The position numbers and the translations under genes were made by a program. From contig JAUPVJ010000080.1 in NCBI GenBank assembly GCA_030917145.1, positions 1 to 5,319 of the forward strand: 5,319 bases of DNA. The letters run 5' to 3'. Shown here piece by piece: positions 1 through 4,617 of this stretch (its first letter is position 1; every line of letters begins with the position of its first letter). Source of the stretch: Patescibacteria group bacterium (GTDB lineage Bacteria > Patescibacteriota > Minisyncoccia > Phycocordibacterales > CAIRYW01). The notes below the pieces were generated by a model. That model ran no database searches. It was not told the origin of the DNA and saw only the letters and a program-made list of their open reading frames with translations.

Positions 1-108
1 TCCCTCTTTTGTTCCATATAGAAAATAAGCTCCTGCCGCAGCTGCAACCGCACCAATAATCGCTCCGCCAATTGCCACACCATCACTTTGTTTCTTTTTT
101 GTTGCCAT
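1..108 (-). CDS. YtxH-like small membrane protein, N-terminal part only
   Basis: The first 36 codons of a gene that runs off the left edge. The ATG at 108-106 opens a basic N-terminus (MATKKKQ), then a Gly/Ala-rich hydrophobic stretch at about residues 11-31 (AIGGAIIGAVAAAAGAYFLY), then GTKEG. A glycine-rich membrane segment followed by a charged 'G-KEG' turn is typical of the YtxH family, small single-span proteins with a long amphipathic or coiled-coil tail, known in Firmicutes as general-stress proteins of unclear mechanism. The tail would lie outside the window. The start is 18 nt after the stop of the preceding small membrane protein, so the two are probably co-transcribed. No Shine-Dalgarno is visible in the AT-only spacer. 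The family call rests on a short, low-complexity stretch and is tentative; that a gene starts here is much surer. Confidence 0.6.
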   Translation of the reverse strand, partial: MATKKKQSDGVAIGGAIIGAVAAAAGAYFLYGTKEG

Positions 109-126
109 GATTTTTAATTTAAATTT

Positions 127-417
127 TTAAATTTCCTCCTCTTCTTTCTTTGATTTTGAACGCTTCTTTTTTCTAAAGAGGCCAATTGAAGAAAGGATAC
201 CTATCAATGATACCACTTTTTGCTTAAAAGCACCCCGTACATCATCTATGTCTTTGATTATTTCCTCACTTTCCCGTCTAGCAATTTCTGCAATTTTTTG
301 GATATCACGGGCAATTTTAATACCATAAAAGAGCATTATGGCTCCTAGTAAAGAGAATACGACTACCGCAACAGTAGTAATAAAAAAGAAAATATCAGCT
401 TTCATTAAATCTTCCAT
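127..417 (-). CDS. small single-span membrane protein, YtxG/DUF948-like topology
   Basis: A 96-residue protein with one N-terminal membrane segment (about residues 9-31), a charged helical stretch rich in I/A/E/R/K/D (about 33-62) that could form a coiled coil, a short hydrophobic patch (69-81), and a highly charged tail of Lys/Arg then four Glu. There is no catalytic motif. By order and topology (anchored coiled-coil protein directly before a YtxH-like gene) it recalls B. subtilis YtxG (DUF948), but it is short and this is analogy, not proven homology. The gene starts 9 nt after the Gmad2 gene ends. Two starts are possible: ATG at 417, with GATAAT at 431-426 just upstream, or ATG at 405 (residue 5), preceded by a weak GGAAG at 415-411 with 5 nt spacing. 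The membrane segment is intact either way. Function unknown. Confidence 0.75.
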   Translation of the reverse strand: MEDLMKADIFFFITTVAVVVFSLLGAIMLFYGIKIARDIQKIAEIARRESEEIIKDIDDVRGAFKQKVVSLIGILSSIGLFRKKKRSKSKKEEEEI

Positions 418-426
418 TTGTTTTTA

Positions 427-900
427 TTATCTAAATAATACCGGGATTTTAAATGCTCCAACTTTTTGCGCACCCCGTGGATCACTTTCTTCAAAGATTA
501 TAAATCCTGAATCTCCAGCAGTTGCAAAAGTTACAACTCCTTTAAAAGCAACCTTTTCTCCGGTTTCAACATTTCTCTCAGCTCTTGCTACTCCCACACC
601 TAAAAGATTGCCTTTTTGATCGGTTATCTTCACGGGAAAATCTCCCTTTTCAAACCACGAACCACTGGCTGTACCTGAGAAATTTAGAGGACTTCTTACA
701 ATTTCTCCGGGAGCTGGTGTGTCCACAGTTATCTGAAGACGGGTACCCCTCGGACCATCCGCTCGCGCCACAGAAGAATAAGCATAAGAATCGTCCAGCG
801 CTTCCATAGATTTATCATAGACAATTATCGCACCTGAAGCAGCTGCTAAAAATACTGCGAAAAAATAAAGAAAAGATCGAAAATATTCTGCTTTAGTCAT
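427..900 (-). CDS. membrane-anchored Gmad2 immunoglobulin-like domain protein
   Basis: A 157-residue protein with an uncleaved-looking N-terminal anchor (hydrophobic about residues 9-27, SFLYFFAVFLAAASGAIIV), a short linker, and one Gmad2 domain at about 54-157. Family hallmarks are in order: ITVDTPAPGEIVRSPL (57-72), the FSGTASGSWFEKGDFPVKI core (74-92) with its SWFE element, a D-x-x-G turn (94-97), the late EESDPRGA element (137-144), and a final IPV strand (152-154). Gmad2 was named from spore-germination/GerMN-associated proteins and is a beta-sandwich presumed to bind other proteins or surface polymer. In non-sporulating bacteria its partner is unknown. There is no Cys after the anchor, so it is not a lipoprotein; the domain should sit outside the membrane. 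It starts 21 nt after the kinase-like gene, without a Shine-Dalgarno but with TATAAT 6 nt before ATG. Domain call good; role unknown. Confidence 0.87.
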   Translation of the reverse strand: MTKAEYFRSFLYFFAVFLAAASGAIIVYDKSMEALDDSYAYSSVARADGPRGTRLQITVDTPAPGEIVRSPLNFSGTASGSWFEKGDFPVKITDQKGNLLGVGVARAERNVETGEKVAFKGVVTFATAGDSGFIIFEESDPRGAQKVGAFKIPVLFR

Positions 901-906
901 AACAAT

Positions 907-912
907 ATTATA
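907..912 (-). promoter_or_regulatory. possible leaderless-type -10 box before the Gmad2 gene
   Basis: On the minus strand a perfect TATAAT is followed by 6 nt (attgtt) and then the ATG of the Gmad2 gene. A start site about 7 nt after the -10 would fall on the ATG itself, giving an mRNA without a leader. No Shine-Dalgarno precedes this ATG, which agrees. The -35 region is weak (TTCTTA at 17 nt spacing, 3 of 6 matches). In AT-rich DNA a TATAAT can arise by chance; the support is the identical spacing at the next gene upstream. Confidence 0.4.
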
Positions 913-921
913 AACTACAAA

Positions 922-1452
922 TTAGCTTTTAAGAAAATTAGCACAGATCATCTCCACCACTGTTTCTACTGAATTATTTTTAGTGTCTATAATCACATCA
1001 AAAGTGTTGTTTTCTAAAACCTTAGGAAGATCCACTCCATAGTACTGCAGGTACCTTGTCTCTATCATTTTTTCTCTAAAATCTGTTTCCTCTTTTACTT
1101 GTTCTAAAGTTTTTCCTTCACGGAGAGCAATTCTGTCGAATCTAGTTTTATCATCTAAAATTAAAGCCACCTTGAAAGAATCCGGTATAAAATACCAAGC
1201 AAGTCTACTATCTACAACAAAATTGTCTTTTGTTTTTCCGTAGTGCTCAATCTTTTTATCTAGTTCAATATCATATTTAGAATCAACTTTAGACAACTCT
1301 TCAAGTTCTGAGAGAGAAAGACTCAGTGAGGCCGCCATTTCTCTAAAGATATTTCCGGAAGACAAAAACTCAAAACCAAGCTTTTCAGCAAGTGCCTTCC
1401 CGGCACTACTGGTTCCCGTCCCTGCCATTCCAAAAATTGTGATTTTACTCAT
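922..1452 (-). CDS. cytidylate kinase-like family protein (P-loop NMP kinase fold)
   Basis: A 176-residue protein, near the length of archaeal-type CMP kinases, which phosphorylate CMP/dCMP from ATP. The layout matches that group: ITIFGMAGTGTSSAGK (4-19) at the P-loop, LAEKLGFEFLSSGNIFREMA (21-40) with the conserved S-x-G-x-IFRE element, VVDSRLAWYFIP (79-90) where (E/D)-S-R binds the nucleotide base, LILD then R104/R107 and ALREGK (109-114), arginines in the lid region (R126, R133), YYGVD (137-141), and the final FDVIIDT strand (151-157). Oddly, the P-loop reads GTGTSS: the usual Lys is Thr14. The DNA here is unambiguous and in frame, so this is not a frameshift artefact. A dedicated kinase for CMP or a related nucleotide is likely, but activity and substrate are open. 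ATG follows an extended -10-like sequence with no Shine-Dalgarno. Confidence 0.85.
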   Translation of the reverse strand: MSKITIFGMAGTGTSSAGKALAEKLGFEFLSSGNIFREMAASLSLSLSELEELSKVDSKYDIELDKKIEHYGKTKDNFVVDSRLAWYFIPDSFKVALILDDKTRFDRIALREGKTLEQVKEETDFREKMIETRYLQYYGVDLPKVLENNTFDVIIDTKNNSVETVVEMICANFLKS

Positions 1453-1458
1453 GTGTAT

Positions 1459-1467
1459 ATTTTATCA
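1459..1467 (-). promoter_or_regulatory. extended -10 promoter candidate, leaderless start of kinase-like gene
   Basis: Minus strand TG-A-TAAAAT (TG at 1467-1466, hexamer 1464-1459), then 6 nt (atacac), then ATG at 1452. The TGN motif is the extended -10 that can replace a -35; no good -35 is seen at 16-18 nt. Hexamer-to-ATG spacing is identical to that of the downstream Gmad2 gene, and no Shine-Dalgarno is present, so a leaderless transcript is the simplest reading. It lies just after the heptad repeat block, in the only gap between the ABC exporter and the small-gene run, where a new promoter is expected. Confidence 0.5.
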
Positions 1468-1475
1468 TATCTTCT

Positions 1476-1510
1476 TTGCCTATCACCCATCACCTAAAAC
1501 CCATAACCTT
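1476..1510. repeat. degenerate 7-bp tandem repeat, spacer after ABC exporter gene
   Basis: Read on the plus strand in 7-bp steps the spacer is TTGCCTA, TCACCCA, TCACCTA, AAACCCA, TAACCTT. Four of the five units fit (T/A)(C/A)ACC(C/T)A with at most one or two changes; the first is weaker. The array ends directly at the stop codon of the ABC exporter gene (TAA at 1513-1511, minus strand) and fills more than half of the 58-nt spacer, leaving only the putative promoter. It shares the 7-bp period, but not the sequence, with the spacer on the other side of the exporter gene. It shows no hairpin and no coding potential. Confidence 0.7.
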
Positions 1511-3301
1511 TTATTCAAGAAATCCTCCACTTTGGTGTTCCCACAGTTTTGCATATCTACCTTTCTTTTCTAGAAGGACTGCGTGACTCCCTTCCTCCGC
1601 AATTTCTCCATTTTCAAGCACAATAATTCTATCCATTTTTTGAATCGTAGAGAGCCTGTGGGCGATCACAATCGTAGTTTTCCCTTTCATAAGCAAGTCC
1701 AAACTCTCTTGTATATATTTCTCACTTTCAGAATCAAGAGAACTTGTAGCTTCATCCAAAATCAAAATTGGTGCGTTCTTTAAAATTGCACGAGCAAGAG
1801 CGACTCTCTGGCGTTCTCCTCCAGAAAGTTTTACACCACGCTCTCCTACCATTGTTTCATATTTGTTAGGAAGACGAGAGATAAAATCATCAGCATGGGC
1901 CTTTTTGGAAGCGCTTACAATCTCCTTTGTCTCCGCATCAATTTTTCCATAAGAGATGTTTTCAGAAAGAGATCGATGAAAAAGAATTGGGTCTTGAGGT
2001 ACATAAGAAATTACAGATCGCAGATCATCTTGCGTGATATTTCTAATATCTTGCCCGTCAATTTTTATTGCACCTTTTGTCACGTCCGCAAAACGAAGCA
2101 TCAACTTTGTAATTGTAGATTTTCCAGCACCACTGGTACCCACAATTCCAACTTTCTCACCAGCAGAAATTTCCATATTAAAGTCTGAAAAAATTTCGTT
2201 TCCTTGGTTATAGGCAAAGCTCACGTTTTCAAAAAACACGTGACCTTTTTTAATTTTTAATTTTTCTGGTGTTTGTAAATCACTAATTTCATTTGGAATT
2301 TCTATAATCTCTACCATTTCTGATGCATTTGAAAAAGCCTTACTGAGTCGAGTTAGCTGTTTTCCTAAGTGCCAAATACTTTCTAAAATGGTGTCTGTGT
2401 AAGCGATTACTAAAATAATTGTTCCCACAGAAACAATTCCATCCAACCAAAGCACCACCACTGCATATAAAGAAAAAACCTGAAGCCACATTACTAAAGC
2501 TCCTTGCAATATATAAACAAAGTTTTGATAGTTCCAAGCTTTTTGTCTTGCAACCATTTGATCAGTTGCAACCGTATTAAAAGCAAGGACCTCTCTTACA
2601 ATCGAAGAAAACATTTTTAAGTTTAAAGCATTAGTGAACACATCTGATGCTCTTGCCGTAAGGTGTGAATCCGCTTCTGCTTCGACAAGGTCATATTTTA
2701 TTTTTCGACGAGCAAGATAGTAAGACACTAAAATAAACACAAGGGACCAACTAAGAAAAATTAATCCCAAAATCGGTTCTACGTAAAAAAGTATTCCAAA
2801 AACACTTGTTATCTTTATAAACGAAACAAAAATATTATAGATAAAGATATCTCCTATGTCTTCGAAAGAATTTACAAATCTCCCAGCTTTTTTTACAAGA
2901 CTTCCGGTAAAAGAATTTATAAAAAATTGGTAAGAATGTTTAAGTATTACCTCGAAAGTAAAATTGTTAAGGTCTCGCAAAACTTTATTTTGAAAATAGG
3001 TAATTGAATAATCTCCTATTATAAAAAATAGACGAGTTCCAATTAGTGCTCCAATGACATAGAAAATATATTTAAATAGCTCAGCTTGAAGAAGTATCCT
3101 GTCACCAGACAAAATTTCTGGGGTACTAATGATATCTACAATACTCTTATATATATAAGGAACCAATGCGCTAGTGAGCACAACTCCCACACCGTAACCA
3201 AGCAGAATCAAAAAGAAAAAAACACCGTATTTTTTTGAATACTTGTAGTAATAACTAAAAATTTTAGTCCACTTAATTTGTGCTGGTTTGTTTTGTTTCA
3301 A
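1511..3301 (-). CDS. ABC exporter half-transporter (fused membrane and ATPase domains)
   Basis: A complete 596-residue type IV ABC exporter subunit, normal in length. The membrane domain spans about residues 25-325, with hydrophobic segments near 27-48, 75-97, 152-174, 176-197, 260-285 and 288-306; the ATPase domain follows at about 355-590. All nucleotide-site elements are intact: A-loop Tyr364 (FAYNQG), Walker A GTSGAGKST (388-396), Q-loop Gln436, signature LSGGERQ (492-498), Walker B ILILDE (512-517), D-loop SSLD (520-523) and H-loop His548. With one membrane and one ATPase domain it should work as a homodimer, exporting a lipid, peptide or drug (MsbA/multidrug class); the substrate cannot be read from sequence. 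The start is TTG at 3301: an in-frame TAA lies at 3343-3341 and no ATG/GTG intervenes. No Shine-Dalgarno is seen. It stands alone between two heptad repeat spacers. Confidence 0.95.
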   Translation of the reverse strand: MKQNKPAQIKWTKIFSYYYKYSKKYGVFFFLILLGYGVGVVLTSALVPYIYKSIVDIISTPEILSGDRILLQAELFKYIFYVIGALIGTRLFFIIGDYSITYFQNKVLRDLNNFTFEVILKHSYQFFINSFTGSLVKKAGRFVNSFEDIGDIFIYNIFVSFIKITSVFGILFYVEPILGLIFLSWSLVFILVSYYLARRKIKYDLVEAEADSHLTARASDVFTNALNLKMFSSIVREVLAFNTVATDQMVARQKAWNYQNFVYILQGALVMWLQVFSLYAVVVLWLDGIVSVGTIILVIAYTDTILESIWHLGKQLTRLSKAFSNASEMVEIIEIPNEISDLQTPEKLKIKKGHVFFENVSFAYNQGNEIFSDFNMEISAGEKVGIVGTSGAGKSTITKLMLRFADVTKGAIKIDGQDIRNITQDDLRSVISYVPQDPILFHRSLSENISYGKIDAETKEIVSASKKAHADDFISRLPNKYETMVGERGVKLSGGERQRVALARAILKNAPILILDEATSSLDSESEKYIQESLDLLMKGKTTIVIAHRLSTIQKMDRIIVLENGEIAEEGSHAVLLEKKGRYAKLWEHQSGGFLE

Positions 3302-3302
3302 G

Positions 3303-3379
3303 GTATTTAGTATTTGGTATACAGTATTTAGTATAAATATTTAATTCCTAATTCGTAATTCTCAATTTTCAATTCTTTT
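3303..3379. repeat. eleven contiguous degenerate 7-bp repeats between cyclase and ABC exporter genes
   Basis: Read on the plus strand from 3303 in 7-bp steps: GTATTTA, GTATTTG, GTATACA, GTATTTA, GTATAAA, TATTTAA, TTCCTAA, TTCGTAA, TTCTCAA, TTTTCAA, TTCTTTT. The first five fit GTATNNA; units 7-10 fit TTNNNAA (mostly TTC-x-x-AA); unit 6 is a transition. The array covers the whole spacer and its last unit runs into the cyclase stop codon (TAA at 3380-3378, minus strand). It holds no strong hairpin, so it is not an evident terminator. A TATACT (-10-like) sits at 3335-3330 on the minus strand inside the repeat and might serve the exporter gene, but the repeats generate such strings by themselves. 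Confidence 0.8.
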
Positions 3380-4004
3380 AATCTTCGATTAAAACCGCTC
3401 GTGCTAATGCCCCGTCTGCACCTTCTATTTTAAGCGGAAAAGCTGAAATCACATATTCCCCTTCTGTGACTCTTGAAAGATCTATTCCTTCAAGGATCGG
3501 AATCCCTCGAGACAAGAATTCTGTATGCGGGCGATTATCTTTACTTCCTTTTTCTTTTATTGAAAGATAATCAATTCCAACTAGAGAAATTTCCTTTTTG
3601 GCCAAGTATTCACTTGCTTCTCCTGAAAGAAAAACAAAATCGTTTCTAAAAGTCTCAAATCCTCTCTCTGAATTTTTTGTCTTAAAAAGAACCCTATCAC
3701 CTTTCTGAATTTCCTTGGACTCTACAAAATAGAGGGAAACTTGCTTTTCTTCGCTTGTGGCATCAAAGACCTTGCAGGGCCCAAAAAAGGCCTCTAGGGC
3801 AAATTTATCGATAGGCTCCCCTTCTTTAAAGACGTGCCGAGGAGCATCAATGTGAGTGCCCGTGTGGCTCCCCAGGCTCATTTTAGAGACATTTGAACTC
3901 GCCCCACACTCTATATCTTGGGCGAGCTCGATTACAACCTCTGGGTTTCCAGGGTAGACCATCATGCCGGGCTTTATAGGTAAAGATATATCAATTATTT
4001 TCAT
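3378..4004 (-). CDS. cyclase family protein, KynB-like metal-dependent hydrolase
   Basis: A 208-residue member of the cyclase/KynB family, of normal length. The metal motif HTGTHIDAPRH gives His47, His51, Asp53 and His57, and the second half supplies His160 and Glu172 (RPH-TEFLSRGIPILE-G), the full ligand and catalytic set of bacterial kynurenine formamidases. The C-terminal FPLKIEGADGALARAVLIE segment is also characteristic. Known members hydrolyse N-formylkynurenine, isatin or related amides and lactams. No tryptophan-degradation gene is nearby, so the substrate is unknown. I place the start at ATG 4004: it has GAAGGA 6 nt upstream and gives the family-typical N-terminus MKIIDISLPI. The in-frame ATG at 4028 would add eight residues and has no Shine-Dalgarno. 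The gene begins 14 nt inside the upstream VTT gene, so translation is probably coupled. Confidence 0.9.
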   Translation of the reverse strand: MKIIDISLPIKPGMMVYPGNPEVVIELAQDIECGASSNVSKMSLGSHTGTHIDAPRHVFKEGEPIDKFALEAFFGPCKVFDATSEEKQVSLYFVESKEIQKGDRVLFKTKNSERGFETFRNDFVFLSGEASEYLAKKEISLVGIDYLSIKEKGSKDNRPHTEFLSRGIPILEGIDLSRVTEGEYVISAFPLKIEGADGALARAVLIED

Positions 4005-4617
4005 GTTTTTTCCTTCGAACATAAACATACGTCAAAAAGACCAAAAGACCAAACACCGTTGCTCCTATTTGAAAAGTAGAATTTAAAGTGCCCACATATG
4101 AAAAAAACAAAGCAAAAGGCATGATCCCCAAAAGGGTAGCAAGAAAATAAGTTTTAAAATCGATTTTACTAAAAAGCCCAAGTGCGTAGCTAAGCAAATC
4201 TACAGGAAAAAACATTCTCATAAAAAAAGTTTCAAAGAAAGAATTTTTCTCTGGAAAGAAATTTCTAATTTTTTCTAAAGATTCGATTGAAATTATTTTT
4301 TTTACAACAGGCTCGCCGTACCTGCGCGCAATTAAAAAAGCAATTACAGAACCAATGGTCCACCCTAAAACTGTTGCAAAAAATGCAGTCCATAATCCGA
4401 AACTCACAACCGCAAGGGGAATCAAAGGAAAACTACTAAACGGTGCAAACACCACAGACACAATACTCAAAAGAAAATAAAACACTGGAGCAAATACTCC
4501 ACCAAAAGCCACAAAATCTTTTATATTTGTTTCGTACTTTTGTCCCAAAAAAGAAGCGCCTATAAAAAATACAGCAACAACCATTACTGGAAATATTATT
4601 TTTAAATTATTTTTCAC
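3991..4617 (-). CDS. TVP38/TMEM64 (VTT domain, DedA superfamily) membrane protein
   Basis: A 208-residue polytopic membrane protein. Hydrophobic segments lie near residues 5-24, 40-60, 63-95, 134-150, 157-177 and 184-200. VTT-domain marks are present: the glycine-spaced GWTIGSVIAFLIARRYGEPVVKK (85-107) with Arg98/Arg99, and RMFFPVDLLSYALGLFSKIDFKTYFLATLLGIMP (134-167) containing the conserved Arg134, Pro138 and the G-x-x-P near the end. DedA/TVP38 proteins form re-entrant hairpins and are linked to lipid scrambling and, in some bacteria, to recycling of the undecaprenyl phosphate carrier; which applies here is not visible. The start is GTG at 4617, overlapping the previous gene by 11 nt, which favours translational coupling; an ATG at 4584 (residue 12) is a weaker alternative without a Shine-Dalgarno. 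It ends in TGA at 3993-3991. The Arg/Lys-rich tail suggests a cytoplasmic C-terminus. Confidence 0.9.
   Translation of the reverse strand: MKNNLKIIFPVMVVAVFFIGASFLGQKYETNIKDFVAFGGVFAPVFYFLLSIVSVVFAPFSSFPLIPLAVVSFGLWTAFFATVLGWTIGSVIAFLIARRYGEPVVKKIISIESLEKIRNFFPEKNSFFETFFMRMFFPVDLLSYALGLFSKIDFKTYFLATLLGIMPFALFFSYVGTLNSTFQIGATVFGLLVFLTYVYVRRKKHENN
4011..4016 (-). promoter_or_regulatory. Shine-Dalgarno of the cyclase gene (decides the start)
   Basis: GAAGGA on the minus strand, 6 nt (aaaaac) before the ATG at 4004. It is the only convincing Shine-Dalgarno in the window. It lies inside the end of the VTT gene and selects the ATG at 4004 over the in-frame ATG at 4028. Confidence 0.75.

Noticed and set aside
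111..134. Palindromic AT-only stretch as a terminator or a third heptad array
   Set aside because: The only inverted repeats are TTTAAA-type strings with no GC stem, and any 7-bp periodicity cannot be told from chance in pure A/T sequence.
338..619. Plus-strand open frame of 93 codons
   Set aside because: Antisense to the small membrane protein and the Gmad2 gene, both with recognisable features. The translation has no domain and no start signal.
585..809. Plus-strand open frame of 74 codons
   Set aside because: Antisense shadow of the Gmad2 gene.
1471..1510. Telomere-like G-rich repeat (GGGTTTTAGG-type string on the minus strand)
   Set aside because: The resemblance to TTTAGGG is short and not kept over successive units. 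It is better described as one of several degenerate heptads with differing units.
1583..2188. Two plus-strand open frames (1583-1783 and 1895-2188)
   Set aside because: Both are antisense to the ATPase domain of the ABC exporter, whose motifs are all intact, and neither shows any family feature.
2340..2537. 65-codon open frame on the minus strand
   Set aside because: It lies inside the ABC exporter membrane domain in another frame, has no start signal, and translates to a Cys/His-rich sequence typical of a shadow frame.
3303..3379. CRISPR array
   Set aside because: Units are 7 bp, degenerate and contiguous, with no spacers and no cas genes in the window.
4005..4028. Longer N-terminus of the cyclase from ATG 4028
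   Set aside because: No Shine-Dalgarno before it, whereas GAAGGA precedes the ATG at 4004, which gives the usual family N-terminus. The longer form would also increase the overlap with the VTT gene to 38 nt.
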